64,000 nt of DNA from Bacillus safensis. Its GTDB lineage: Bacteria; Bacillota; Bacilli; Bacillales; Bacillaceae. The stretch spans positions 434,001 through 498,000 of the forward strand of contig BSBG01000003.1 of assembly GCA_030159235.1 (NCBI GenBank), given 5' to 3'. Shown here piece by piece: positions 36,823-45,442 of the stretch. Numbering within the stretch: the stretch's first letter is position 1; the number at the start of each line of letters is the position of its first letter. The notes under the pieces are model-generated. The model ran no database searches. It worked only from the letters and a program-made list of their open reading frames with translations, and was not told the DNA's origin. The position numbers were made by a program, and so were the translations under genes.

Positions 36823-38241
36823 TTATGATGTCGTTACTGTTAAAGGTGAAAATTTTTTAACCTCAAAAGAGTTCTTAATGATTGTTCTTGCTTCTTTTAT
36901 ATCTTCAATTTCGCCAACTGCCATTAACTGCGATACAATATTCCCAATTGCAGTTGCTTCAACTGGACCAGCGTATACTTCTTTTTTAGTTGCGTCAGCA
37001 ATTAGTTGATTTAACATTTCATTTTGGCAACCACCGCCGATCACATTAATTTTATTGAATGTTGTTTCAAAAATTTCTTCAATTTGATGAATGGCTTGTT
37101 GGTAGCTGCATACTAAACTGTCAAACACACATTTTGCTACTTCTCCAGAGTGAGCTGGAATTGGCTGGTTTGTTTCTTGACAATAACTTTGAATCTCTTG
37201 AATCATATTTTCTGGCTTTAAAAACCGTGGATCATCTACATTAACGATGGATTTAAATTCTTGAGCCTGACCAGCTAGGACGACCAACTCTGCAAAAGAA
37301 AATTGATTTTTATAATTTCTCTTCACTTCCTGTATCATCCAAAGCCCCATAATATTCTTTAAAAATCTATATCGATAATCAATGCCCCCCTCATTGGTGA
37401 AATTGTAATCTAAAGCTTTTGTAATACAAATTGGAAAATGATTTTCTACACCAACTAAAGACCACGTCCCTGAACTAATATAGATTGTCTCTTCCTGCTC
37501 AGGAACCGAAATGACAGCTGAACCAGTGTCGTGAGTTGCTGGCAGAATAACCTTCATATCAAAGCCGAATTCCTCTATTAACTCTTCAGTCAATGTGCCC
37601 AACACTGTTTTTGGTGTGTGAATTTCTTGAAACATTTCTTTGTTAATGCCTAGTTGATCTAATATTTCATGATCCCATTTCTTTGTGAAAGCATTAACCA
37701 ACTGAGTTGAAGTTGCATTTGTGTATTCGTTTGCTTTTTTTCCTGTTAACAAATAATGAAAATAGTCAGGAACCATTAGAAAAGATGTTGCTTTTTCTAA
37801 AATCTCCGGATGATTTTGTTTGATTGAATAAAGTTGATAAATTGTATTAAATTTTTGAAATTGAATTCCTGTCTCTAGATACAGACGTTCCTTCATGAAG
37901 GTTTTAAAAACCTCATCCATCATCCCGTCTGTTCTCGAATCGCGATAGGCAACAAAATCTGTTAAAGGTTTGTTAAATTCATCTAGTAAAACAAAATCTA
38001 CAGCCCATGTATCAATACCGATACTGTCTGGAGATAATCCCATTTCACTACATTTATGAATTCCCTTTTTTATTTCTATAAACAATCGATCAAGCTCCCA
38101 GCAAAACTGTCCATTTTTTTGGACCATTTTATTCTCGAAACGGTGGATTTCTTTTAGATTCAATAGTCCATCTTCAAGATGACTCGCTATTAATCTTCCA
38201 CTAGAAGCGCCAATATCAACTGCTAAACAACATTTTTTCAT
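36823..38241 (-). CDS. rhaB: Rhamnulokinase
   Basis: RhaB phosphorylates L-rhamnulose at C1. The 472-residue FGGY-family kinase has the N-terminal phosphate loop AVDIGASSGRLIASHLEDG, the SIGIDTWAVDFVLLDE segment near residue 75, PATHDTGSAVISVP near 245 and INVIGGGCQNEMLNQLIADA near 400. The ATG at 38241 best fits the AAAGGG ribosome site; two in-frame starts lie 6-9 bases upstream. It is the first gene of the rhaB-rhaA-lut series. Confidence 0.95.
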   Translation of the reverse strand: MKKCCLAVDIGASSGRLIASHLEDGLLNLKEIHRFENKMVQKNGQFCWELDRLFIEIKKGIHKCSEMGLSPDSIGIDTWAVDFVLLDEFNKPLTDFVAYRDSRTDGMMDEVFKTFMKERLYLETGIQFQKFNTIYQLYSIKQNHPEILEKATSFLMVPDYFHYLLTGKKANEYTNATSTQLVNAFTKKWDHEILDQLGINKEMFQEIHTPKTVLGTLTEELIEEFGFDMKVILPATHDTGSAVISVPEQEETIYISSGTWSLVGVENHFPICITKALDYNFTNEGGIDYRYRFLKNIMGLWMIQEVKRNYKNQFSFAELVVLAGQAQEFKSIVNVDDPRFLKPENMIQEIQSYCQETNQPIPAHSGEVAKCVFDSLVCSYQQAIHQIEEIFETTFNKINVIGGGCQNEMLNQLIADATKKEVYAGPVEATAIGNIVSQLMAVGEIEDIKEARTIIKNSFEVKKFSPLTVTTS

Positions 38242-38258
38242 TTTCATCACCCTTTGTA

Positions 38259-38287
38259 TGAAAGCGTTTGCTTATGTCTTTATATTA
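38259..38287 (-). promoter_or_regulatory. rhaB promoter -10 and cre box
   Basis: On the minus strand TAATAT (38282-38287) has only TTATTT at the -35 position, which suggests activator dependence, probably on the adjacent AraC protein. Plus-strand TGAAAGCGTTTGCT at 38259-38272 is a cre box with one mismatch, between the -10 and the start codon. Confidence 0.6.
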
Positions 38288-38502
38288 AGCCAGTTAAAAG
38301 GAGAAAATAATGTCTGAAATTATTTATTTATTGTCCTTATTTGCAAATGTTTATTATTTTTTCTTCGTTTTCAATTGTGATATATATTCTCTTTTACCTT
38401 GAACGATTTGATAAGATTGGCTTTTTAACTATCAAAAGATGAATTATAGATACTTTTAGATTTGTAATCATTGTGTTTATTTGGATCAAATCTCAATAAA
38501 AA

Positions 38503-38539
38503 AGAACATTCAGCATCTTATTTTTTAGCTAAATGTTCT
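38503..38539 (-). terminator. Terminator overlapping the AraC stop codon
   Basis: AGAACATTCAGC and GCTAAATGTTCT pair with one G-T pair; on the minus strand TTTTTATT follows. The 5' arm is inside the coding end. Confidence 0.7.
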
Positions 38540-39486
38540 CTGAATTGCTTTGGTGTCTGATGATACTTATTTTTAAAGATCCGATAGAAATAACTTACAT
38601 TATCATATCCAACTTGACCTATAACAGAGGCAATGGGCATATCTGTACTTTCCAGTAACTCTTTCGCTTTAATTAAACGTTTTTCTTGAAGTAATTCTTT
38701 AAATGTATAATTGGTTGCCTTTTTAATTTCCTTACTTAAAGCATAATCGGGCTGATTTAATTTTGAGGCTAATTCATACAGTGATGCACTTTGAAAATGT
38801 TCATCAATATACTTTAATGATTCAACAATTAAATAATGTTGTACTGGGTAGTCTTCTGTATGCTCGGCCTTATCAGCGTGTTTAATTAATTCCACCATTA
38901 AAAGACCCATATACAATTTAATGGTGGATTCAGACATAAAAGCGGGAGACATAATTTCAATCATAATTCTTTTTATTAAATCTTGAATGCTCTCTACTTC
39001 TGAAACTTTAAAGTAGAGGAATTGTCCATTTTGAGTGCTGTTATATAAGCTGTTAATTAGAAAATTACTAATTCTGTTTTCAGTGGTTAAAAACGAGAAG
39101 ATAAAATCAAAAAAATTAGGTGGAATGATAAAATTAATAATAATGTCTTCTTCTGCACAAGCTTGAATTTCATGTTCAATATGCTGATTTAAAAATAACA
39201 GCTCTCCTTGTTGCAAATTGATTGTTTGATTCCCTACCTTTTGGTTTAACTCTCCATTGTAAACATAATTAATCTCAATATAGTTATGTTTATGCTTAGG
39301 AAAATCCACAAAACGTGTATGTTTTCGAACCATAATCATACTCTCTTGATTTAGAAATTTTTGACTTTCTATAATGAAATTCGACTGATTGGTATAAATA
39401 TCTTTATTGATCTCTCTTCTGTTTTGTAGAATCAGTTTCTCTTCTTCTGTTATCTTGAATAATTGCTTTAGAAGATCATGTTGCAT
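38518..39486 (-). CDS. AraC-family regulator, probable rhamnose activator
   Basis: The 322-residue protein has a cupin sensor (KHNYIEINYVYNGELNQKVG near residue 68, QGELLFLNQHIEHEIQ near 92) and a C-terminal AraC domain (YELASKLNQPDYALSKEIKKA and PIASVIGQVGYDNVSYFYRIF). It is encoded directly upstream of rhaB, whose promoter has a weak -35, so it probably activates rhaBA and perhaps lutABC in response to rhamnose (inference). AAAGGAG precedes ATG 39486. Confidence 0.83.
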   Translation of the reverse strand: MQHDLLKQLFKITEEEKLILQNRREINKDIYTNQSNFIIESQKFLNQESMIMVRKHTRFVDFPKHKHNYIEINYVYNGELNQKVGNQTINLQQGELLFLNQHIEHEIQACAEEDIIINFIIPPNFFDFIFSFLTTENRISNFLINSLYNSTQNGQFLYFKVSEVESIQDLIKRIMIEIMSPAFMSESTIKLYMGLLMVELIKHADKAEHTEDYPVQHYLIVESLKYIDEHFQSASLYELASKLNQPDYALSKEIKKATNYTFKELLQEKRLIKAKELLESTDMPIASVIGQVGYDNVSYFYRIFKNKYHQTPKQFREHLAKK

Positions 39487-39628
39487 CGGTTTCTCCTTTG
39501 TTTAGAATCTTACTTAATTTATATATTGAATTGATTTAGAAATTTTCAAATTCAGGCTTCTAATTAGTCGGAAAAAGAGGCTTTAATCTATAACTTTCTC
39601 GGTATTATTAGACTTCTTCACCCAAAGC

Positions 39629-39908
39629 CTACATACCTTCTTCCTTTTGCTCGAGTCTAACTCCATGCTTTTTAATCGGACGCCAATTCTTATGCTAAGA
39701 CTCTACAGTATTTGGTTTGGTTCTCGAGACAACAGCCGTATGTCCAAAACCATTTGCAGAACTACCCGAACTCAAGTCGTAACTAACCAACACATCGCCT
39801 TTAGTTCCTAATGCAGTAGCATTTACTTTTCTTCCTTAACTCTTTCAGCGTTCATAAAAGGAAATGCTTGCGCATTTCCCTCCAGTCCAAACCCAACAAG
39901 TTTGAATC
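39629..39908 (-). pseudogene. Decayed gene, possibly a secreted YycO/NlpC-P60-like protein
   Basis: Two frames can be joined: an upstream one giving LEGNAQAFPFMNAERVKEEK and, after a one-base shift, KVNATALGTKGDVLVSYDLS, GSSANGFGHTAVVSRTKPN and NTVES, which is interrupted by a TAG. The G-D-V-L-V-x-Y, S-S-G-S-S-A and G-H-T-A-V-V pattern resembles papain-fold NlpC/P60-type hydrolases such as YycO. I am not certain of the family. Frameshift plus stop make it non-functional. The rest of the 39487-40098 gap shows nothing I can name. Confidence 0.45.
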
Positions 39909-40098
39909 AATTTTAAATTAAAAAGATACTACTTGAGGTAGCCTCTTTATTATTATTTTACTAGCTTTTCAAACTGACCTGAGATATAGCACGACTATTT
40001 CCCAATATCCTTTATCATTGTTCTCTACGTCCTCGGTCATAAAGGTTTTGGAATGAAAGTGAATTTTATGAGCTGCCATATGACAGCATACCCTCTTC

Positions 40099-40440
40099 TT
40101 ATATAAATCCAAATACCTCATTTTGTTGATATGCTAGTTCCATTCCCTCTGCCAGATAGAGAGCGTTCATTTTATCTATATCATCAGCCGGCCAATTGTG
40201 GATCAGCTGACGCAATTTCGCAGCAACGGTCTGACAAACATCTGGTGATAAGTAACTATTAGAATCTGATTGATCCAGCAATGGAATGATGTCATCCTGG
40301 TAGTTTTTAAATGGTATTTCCCCACCAAACTCCTCCATATCATCTAAATTCATTCCAATACAAGCTGCTAATCTTCTTCTAAAATCATGGAAGTCACTGT
40401 AGGACCAATGAGCTTCGCAATGAGTGAAATCCAATCCCAT
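40099..40440 (-). CDS. Conserved hypothetical protein (113 aa)
   Basis: The product opens MGLDFTHCEAHWSYSDFHDF and has the middle segment GMNLDDMEEFGG and the ending LYLAEGMELAYQQNE. It is acidic, soluble, and has no signal peptide. The C-x-A-H-W-S-Y opening recalls a small uncharacterised Bacillus family. GAAGG lies about 9 bases before the ATG. It overlaps the 3' end of the next upstream frame by 73 bases, which suggests that the upstream frame is damaged. Confidence 0.55.
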   Translation of the reverse strand: MGLDFTHCEAHWSYSDFHDFRRRLAACIGMNLDDMEEFGGEIPFKNYQDDIIPLLDQSDSNSYLSPDVCQTVAAKLRQLIHNWPADDIDKMNALYLAEGMELAYQQNEVFGFI

Positions 40441-40640
40441 GCATCATGCCTTCGATTTTTAGTCATACTCGTTTTTTTCATAAAAATTTCTTTCATGCTT
40501 ACTGCAAAATCTGCCGGACTAGAATAATTGTGGGCAATGTCTTCAACACTCGCAAACATCACTCCTGATAGATCATATAGTAGGTCAACGGGGGCACGCA
40601 ACTCTCTCATTCTATGTTTGTATTTAAAAAATAGACTCAA
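40368..40640 (-). pseudogene. Possible truncated or frameshifted gene
   Basis: This 90-codon frame contains RELRAPVDLLYDLSGVMF and DIAHNYSSPADFAVSMKEIF, which look coding. Its last 25 codons overlap a better gene in another frame, and just upstream a different frame reads NNGMTRVEEISS. This suggests a small gene damaged at both ends. No ribosome site is visible. Family unknown. Confidence 0.35.
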
Positions 40641-40721
40641 TATGAGCTTATTTCTTCTACCCGAGTCATACCGTTATTACTGCGTGTTTTTTCTCATGTT
40701 CAATTAGCTGCCCTTCTAGGG

Positions 40722-41825
40722 TTATTTTGATTTAATCCCTGCACCACAAAGAGGGATGACAATGGTTTCTTCTGCTTCCTTTTTGTATTTCAGATAGCCA
40801 GCAAAATTGACGGCAGATGTCACTTCCACATAAAATCCTTTCTCACTTAGTTTAGAGCGTGCATTTAGAATCTCTTCTTCTTTAATATCAATAAATGTAC
40901 CATTCGTCTTGTAAACAGCTTCTAAAATTTGTTTGGAGCGTGCTGGGGCAGCAATGGCTATCCCTTCTGCTAAGGTCCCTTTATTCGTAACAGGCGATGC
41001 TGATTCTTTCGCATTTTGATAAGCTTTCACAAGAGGTGCACAGTTTTTCGCTTGTATGGCAATGATTTTCGGTATTTTATGAATGACACCATTTTCAAAT
41101 AACTCTTTAAAGCCATAATACGCACCTAGGAGGAGAGTGCCGTTTCCAACCGGAATAATTAAAGCATCAGGTACTCCTTTTACTTGTTCATAGATTTCAT
41201 AGGCGTATGTTTTTGTTCCTTCAAAAAAATAAGGATTATAGACATGGCTTGCATAAAAAACGTTTTCGTCGTCTACTGCTTTTTGGGCCGCAGCTGCAAT
41301 GTCCTCTCGTGTCCCGCGAATTTTTTTAATCGTAGCTCCATGGGCTTTTATTTGAGCGACCTTTTTAGGTGAAGTTTCATCGCTTAGATAGATGTCACAT
41401 GCAATCTCGCAACGTGCTGCATAAGCTGCAATCGCCGTTCCTGCATTCCCACTACTATCAGCAATGACTTTTGATACCCCTAGTTCTTTTGCCTTTGTCA
41501 TTAAAACAGCTGCTCCTCGATCTTTAAAGGATAGTGTAGGCATCATATAATCAACTTTTACATAAGTATTTGGTTCATTAGGATCTAGAACAACTAAAGG
41601 TGATTGACCCTCTCCCATTGTCACAGATTCCCAAGTCTTAGAACCTTTTGAAAATGGCATGGTTTCAACATATCGCCATAATGAGTTTGGATAGTTATCC
41701 CAAGCTGCGATATCTATTTTAGGGGTATCTTTCACCAGGTTTAATACTCCATCACAATCACATTTCCATAGAGTTGGTGTCATCTCATACTTTTTCTGGC
41801 AATGGTTACAAATCAATTGATTCAT
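40722..41825 (-). CDS. PLP-dependent threonine-synthase-like enzyme
   Basis: This 367-residue fold-type II PLP enzyme has an N-terminal zinc-ribbon-like part (CNHCQKKYEMTPTLWKCDCD), the PLP lysine in PTLSFKDRGAAVLM near residue 98, the ADSSGNAGTAIAAYAA phosphate-loop segment near 123, and VGNGTLLLGAYYG near 225. It resembles threonine synthase and related ammonia-lyases. The companion RidA gene (which hydrolyses enamine/imine intermediates) suggests an amino-acid deaminating role rather than biosynthesis (inference). ATG 41825 has AAAGGGG about 10 bases upstream. Confidence 0.78.
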   Translation of the reverse strand: MNQLICNHCQKKYEMTPTLWKCDCDGVLNLVKDTPKIDIAAWDNYPNSLWRYVETMPFSKGSKTWESVTMGEGQSPLVVLDPNEPNTYVKVDYMMPTLSFKDRGAAVLMTKAKELGVSKVIADSSGNAGTAIAAYAARCEIACDIYLSDETSPKKVAQIKAHGATIKKIRGTREDIAAAAQKAVDDENVFYASHVYNPYFFEGTKTYAYEIYEQVKGVPDALIIPVGNGTLLLGAYYGFKELFENGVIHKIPKIIAIQAKNCAPLVKAYQNAKESASPVTNKGTLAEGIAIAAPARSKQILEAVYKTNGTFIDIKEEEILNARSKLSEKGFYVEVTSAVNFAGYLKYKKEAEETIVIPLCGAGIKSK

Positions 41826-41862
41826 CAATCATCAACCCCTTTGAATATTTTTTTATATGAAA

Positions 41863-41882
41863 TATAATTTTTTATATATAAT
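41863..41882. promoter_or_regulatory. AT-rich repeat shared with the YheO-type regulator promoter
   Basis: TATAATTTTTTATAT at 41863-41877 recurs exactly at 42970-42984. The extended form ATTTTTTATATATAAT ends at 41882. It lies in the gap upstream of the PLP enzyme and may be an operator or promoter element. Confidence 0.4.
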
Positions 41883-41897
41883 AGGCAAAAAAATATC

Positions 41898-42272
41898 CTA
41901 AATGTATGAAATGGCATCAATTTCAATGTTGAACCCAAAATGTAATTCATTTGTTGGTACAACAGTACGTGCTGGTTTATGTTCGCCGAAAAATTCAGTA
42001 TAAACCGCATTTACTTTGTCCCATAATTCAATATCTGAAATGTATAATGTCATTCGCAAAATCTTCTCTCTTTTACTTCCAGCAGCTTCTACAATCATTT
42101 CCACATTCTTAAGCGCTTGTAATGTTTCTTCTTCAATGGTGCCGAATTCTTTTTCTCTCGTTTCGGGATTGATGGCAAATTGTCCTGAAACATAGACCGT
42201 GTTTTGATGAATGGTTGCGAATGCATAGTGTCCATTTGATTTTAAATTGCTTACCTCAAGGATGCTTTTCAT
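41898..42272 (-). CDS. RidA-family enamine/imine deaminase
   Basis: RidA proteins hydrolyse reactive 2-aminoacrylate and related imines released by PLP enzymes. The 124-residue protein has VYVSGQFAINPETRE near residue 27 and the conserved arginine in KPARTVVPTNELHFGFNIEIDAI near the C-terminus. Its ATG overlaps the regulator stop (ATGA). It lies between the regulator and the PLP enzyme gene. Confidence 0.88.
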   Translation of the reverse strand: MKSILEVSNLKSNGHYAFATIHQNTVYVSGQFAINPETREKEFGTIEEETLQALKNVEMIVEAAGSKREKILRMTLYISDIELWDKVNAVYTEFFGEHKPARTVVPTNELHFGFNIEIDAISYI

Positions 42273-42934
42273 TTCGTTTCCCCTTCATTCGATTTATTTT
42301 TGATTTCATCCAAATAACTATAGACGGTAACTTTAGAAATGCCTAACATAGATGCGACCTTCTCAACAGATCCTTTCATTAAAAAAATTCCCTTTTCATC
42401 CATGAATCTCATTAATTCAATTTTTTCATGGCGTTTCATGACTGGGTGAACACTGTTTTGAATGATCTGTTGAATCAATTGATCTACTATTCCTTCCACA
42501 TTTTCAAGATCGTCGTTTGATTTTGTTTCATCCTCTTGAACTTCAACTTTTGTAGAAAGAAAAGTATCCATAAATTGCTGCATTTGATTCAGTGCTTCAA
42601 CATCAAAATTGATACAGAAAGCACCAATCACTTTTTGCTTCGAATCACGTATTAATGAAGTCGAAGAACGAATCGTACGCTTATCTTCAGTTTTAAATGT
42701 ATACCCAGCAAGATAATCTTCTTTAAAATCTTCTGATTGTAAAACAGTCTTTACCAAATGATCAAATGATTGACCGATTTCTCTTCCTGTTACATGATTA
42801 TTTACTGTAAACATGACAGATGCTTGGGGGTTCGTTAAATCATGAATAATGACTTCACAATTTGGTCCAAACATTTTTGCAGTAGATTTTGCTAAAGGAA
42901 TATAACTTTCTAATAAATTCTTCGTATTTTCCAT
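42269..42934 (-). CDS. YheO/DauR-type regulator (PAS-like plus HTH)
   Basis: The 221-residue protein has a YheO-type PAS-like sensor (MFGPNCEVIIHDLTNPQASV near residue 20, then SSTSLIRDSKQKVIGAFCIN near 90) and a C-terminal helix-turn-helix (KGSVEKVASMLGISKVTVYSYL). DauR of Pseudomonas, of this type, controls D-arginine catabolism. It is the first gene of the regulator-RidA-PLP operon. The ATG at 42934 is chosen for its GAGGTG site; an ATG at 42949 overlaps that site. Confidence 0.8.
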   Translation of the reverse strand: MENTKNLLESYIPLAKSTAKMFGPNCEVIIHDLTNPQASVMFTVNNHVTGREIGQSFDHLVKTVLQSEDFKEDYLAGYTFKTEDKRTIRSSTSLIRDSKQKVIGAFCINFDVEALNQMQQFMDTFLSTKVEVQEDETKSNDDLENVEGIVDQLIQQIIQNSVHPVMKRHEKIELMRFMDEKGIFLMKGSVEKVASMLGISKVTVYSYLDEIKNKSNEGETK

Positions 42935-42969
42935 GCCTAAGCACCTCATTTGTTTATTCCACTAGATTA

Positions 42970-43018
42970 TATAATTTTTTATATGCGAAAACAATATATA
43001 GATTTTTTTATATATAAT
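42970..43018. promoter_or_regulatory. Promoter/operator region of the YheO-type operon
   Basis: It holds TATAATTTTTTATAT (42970-42984) and ATTTTTTTATATATAAT (43002-43018) about 35 bases apart, both nearly identical to the element before the PLP gene. Spacing and AT content fit a two-site operator. Confidence 0.4.
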
Positions 43019-43040
43019 GAAAAAGTTGAGAAAATATAAA

Positions 43041-43065
43041 AAAAGCAGCCATTGACTGCTTTTTG
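43041..43065 (-). terminator. Terminator of the TetX-like/TetR operon
   Basis: AAAAAGCAG and CTGCTTTTT flank a 7-base loop. It lies 13 bases past the TetR stop on the minus strand and is also usable on the plus strand. Confidence 0.75.
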
Positions 43066-43078
43066 CTTGTGCTCCTTT

Positions 43079-43759
43079 CTAATTGATTTCTTTCTGGATT
43101 CCATACAAAATGACGTCAATTCCCCACCTGAACCGTTCCATTGATACGGTATCACCTGCAAACATTTCTTCTTTCACGCTATGAATGAAAGGAAACCGCG
43201 TTTTGTCTGCATCATGAAATGTTTTTTTTGTATCTGAAATCTGCGAAGAGCCTTGTTTTTTCCAAGAGACCTTTTCGTATGCTCCGGAAGATACGTATAA
43301 CAGTAACAGGTCTACTCCCCATGCAGCGGATGTAGATTTGATCCCGCCTTCATGCAATGCAGCGAGAAGATGTTCGGTCAACTGAAGAAAGTTCGTTCCT
43401 TGCGGGATGGTGGAAAGAGAAATTTCAGCAAGACCAGGTTTTTCGAATAACAGTAGGAAATAAGTATGCAATATGTCAAATAACTGTTCTTTCCATGTGC
43501 CATTCACTGAATCTGGATAAACCATTTGGCCGAGACCATAATCCAATACGTAAGCACTTAGTTCTTGAAAATTGTTCACGTAGACATACAAGGATGCAGG
43601 TCCCGTATCGAGTGCTTTAGCCACTTTACGCATACTCATGCCCTCTAACCCTTGCTCCTTTAGAAGCTCATAGGCGGTTTTCACGATGAGTTCACGGCTT
43701 AAGGGCTCTTTTGCCGGCCGAGACCGACGACTTATAATACGACGATTTGAATTGTTCAT
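43079..43759 (-). CDS. TetR-family repressor
   Basis: This 226-residue protein has an N-terminal TetR helix-turn-helix (GLEGMSMRKVAKALDTGPASLYVYV near residue 35) and a TetR_C-like ligand domain. It is downstream of the flavin monooxygenase gene by 42 bases in the same operon and probably represses it from the palindromes at 45030-45062 (inference). ATG 43759 is used; its site, AAAGAG, is modest. Confidence 0.82.
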   Translation of the reverse strand: MNNSNRRIISRRSRPAKEPLSRELIVKTAYELLKEQGLEGMSMRKVAKALDTGPASLYVYVNNFQELSAYVLDYGLGQMVYPDSVNGTWKEQLFDILHTYFLLLFEKPGLAEISLSTIPQGTNFLQLTEHLLAALHEGGIKSTSAAWGVDLLLLYVSSGAYEKVSWKKQGSSQISDTKKTFHDADKTRFPFIHSVKEEMFAGDTVSMERFRWGIDVILYGIQKEIN

Positions 43760-43801
43760 AATCTCTTTATAACATGTCAAAGTCAAATAGTAAATTGAGC
43801 A

Positions 43802-44971
43802 TCAATCACCGTTTTCTTGAAAAGAATTCATCATTTCAGCAAGCTTGACTGCAGCATCTTTTGAAAAACACAGTTTTAAACTTTTTTCCGATTCATGAGC
43901 TTTCTCCGATGAATATTCGTACATCATGTCTTCGTATTCTTCAATAGCCTTTTCAATATGATGAGGATTTCGGACAATCGCAAGTGCAAGCTCCATTGCA
44001 TCAAACATCGCCATGTTTACACCCTCCCCTGCAAATGGCGACATGACATGAGCGGCATCACCGATAAGCGTTACTCCTTTATGGCGGTTCCATTTAAAAC
44101 CGACAGGAAGCGTATAAATCCGTCTTGGAATGATGGCATCTTCTGCATAACGAATATAATTTTTCAGCTGATCGTCCCAATCACTAAATAACTGTAATAA
44201 TTGTTCTTTTGCTTCTTTCGCTTGATGAAAAGGAATACCACAAGCCTCAACCCAGTTACGTTCTACCATAAGGCTTGCATACACTTTGATTCGTCCATCT
44301 CCGTTTAACTGACCAATCAGTCCTTTGTGGTCTGCTAAAGCAAACATCTTCCCGCGTTTATTAAATGCAGCTAAATCAGGGTGATTCACCTCTACGTTGA
44401 GGATATTCAGTTCCAGCATCGTGAGTCCGGCGTATTCAATATCAATATCTGTTAACAGAGGACGCACACGAGAAAAAGCACCATCTGCTCCAATTAAAAG
44501 ATCAACTGTCTCGACAACTCCGTTTTCAAAATGAAGCTCTGTCATGCCGTTTTCTAGTGAAACGCAACTTTCTAGTTTATAACCATATTTGATGTTCTCA
44601 GCATTAATTTGATCTAACAGCAGTTCGCACAAAACACTACGGTCAATTTCTGGGCGGGTCCCTTTTTGATCTGGTTCCGTTTCTTCATCTAAATAAATTT
44701 TTCCTGACTTATCAAGTAAGCGGAAATCTTCTCCTTCATAGCGGGCGTTCTTTTGAAATTCCTCATAAATTCCCGCTTCTTTTAAAGCTTTTTGGCCTGT
44801 TTCTTCGTGAATATCCAGTGAGCCCCCTCTTTCAAGACTCTTGTCATGCACCTCTCGTTCATAGATGGTTGTTTGTATACCGTAATTTTGCAGTATTAAG
44901 GCGAGCGTTAGCCCCCCAGGTCCACCTCCAATGATAGCGATTTGCTTTTGATCCTTAGATAATGTCGTCAT
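43802..44971 (-). CDS. TetX-like FAD-dependent monooxygenase
   Basis: The 389-residue group A flavoprotein monooxygenase has the FAD motif AIIGGGPGGLTLALILQNYG near residue 11, ERGGSLDIHEETGQKAL near 47, the DG-type segment LLIGADGAFSRVR near 160, and VTLIGDAAHVMSPFAGEGVN near 300. It is close in length to tetracycline-inactivating TetX (388 aa), and the RGGSLDIH segment resembles TetX. Whether it acts on tetracyclines cannot be judged from sequence. ATG 44971 has GAAGAGGAG at ideal distance. Confidence 0.82.
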   Translation of the reverse strand: MTTLSKDQKQIAIIGGGPGGLTLALILQNYGIQTTIYEREVHDKSLERGGSLDIHEETGQKALKEAGIYEEFQKNARYEGEDFRLLDKSGKIYLDEETEPDQKGTRPEIDRSVLCELLLDQINAENIKYGYKLESCVSLENGMTELHFENGVVETVDLLIGADGAFSRVRPLLTDIDIEYAGLTMLELNILNVEVNHPDLAAFNKRGKMFALADHKGLIGQLNGDGRIKVYASLMVERNWVEACGIPFHQAKEAKEQLLQLFSDWDDQLKNYIRYAEDAIIPRRIYTLPVGFKWNRHKGVTLIGDAAHVMSPFAGEGVNMAMFDAMELALAIVRNPHHIEKAIEEYEDMMYEYSSEKAHESEKSLKLCFSKDAAVKLAEMMNSFQENGD

Positions 44972-45023
44972 CGTATGCATCTCCTCTTCTTTATGAAAAT
45001 CGTTTAAAGCCACATCTCATTTA

Positions 45024-45062
45024 TATTATAACGAACACAGTTCGTTAAGAACAGTGTTCGTT
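45024..45062 (-). promoter_or_regulatory. Promoter and TetR-type operator of the TetX-like gene
   Basis: On the minus strand a perfect TATAAT (45024-45029) is overlapped upstream by AACGAACAC (45030-45038) and GTGTTCGTT (45054-45062), a 9-bp inverted repeat. Inside are two more palindromes, CGAACACAGTTCG and GAACAGTGTTC. The repeat covers the -35 to -10 interval. The 3-base GAAC spacing rules out a LexA box. Confidence 0.65.
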
Positions 45063-45179
45063 CAAAAAAGTTTATTTTACTAGTGCTTTAATGAAAAGAA
45101 AGCAATCGCCCGTCACCATATGATACACTCCAAATATGATTCTTTTCGATTGTTTTCATTCTGAGTCTAGGGGTGTCTT

Positions 45180-45377
45180 ATGAATAAATTAATGGCCATG
45201 TTGATATTAGGATTGGGGGTTAGTGGTGCTGCTTTCATTCTTTCTGTCCCTTTGTTATTCAAATCCAATGTAGAACACTTTGAGCTGGTGGTTGTTGTGG
45301 GATCAGCCGTTGTTTTTGGAATATTTGCTGTCGCATGCCTAGTTCTTAGAAAACGTTTAAATCGCTTGACTAATTGA
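45180..45377 (+). CDS. Small two-span membrane protein (65 aa)
   Basis: The product has two hydrophobic helices (residues 5-27 and 35-57) and a basic tail (RKRLNRLTN). GGGGTG lies 7 bases before ATG 45180. No family recognised. It is divergent from the TetX-like gene and ends 66 bases before a terminator-like repeat. Confidence 0.6.
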   Translation: MNKLMAMLILGLGVSGAAFILSVPLLFKSNVEHFELVVVVGSAVVFGIFAVACLVLRKRLNRLTN

Positions 45378-45442
45378 TATTTGGTACTACATCCGTACGT
45401 TCAGCGATCTTTTCGCCTATTACACATCTCTATACAAAAAAA

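Noticed and set aside
45030-45062. GAAC...GTTC palindromes taken as LexA boxes
   Set aside because: The spacing between GAAC and GTTC is 3 bases, not the 4 of Bacillus LexA sites; the neighbouring TetR gene explains them better.
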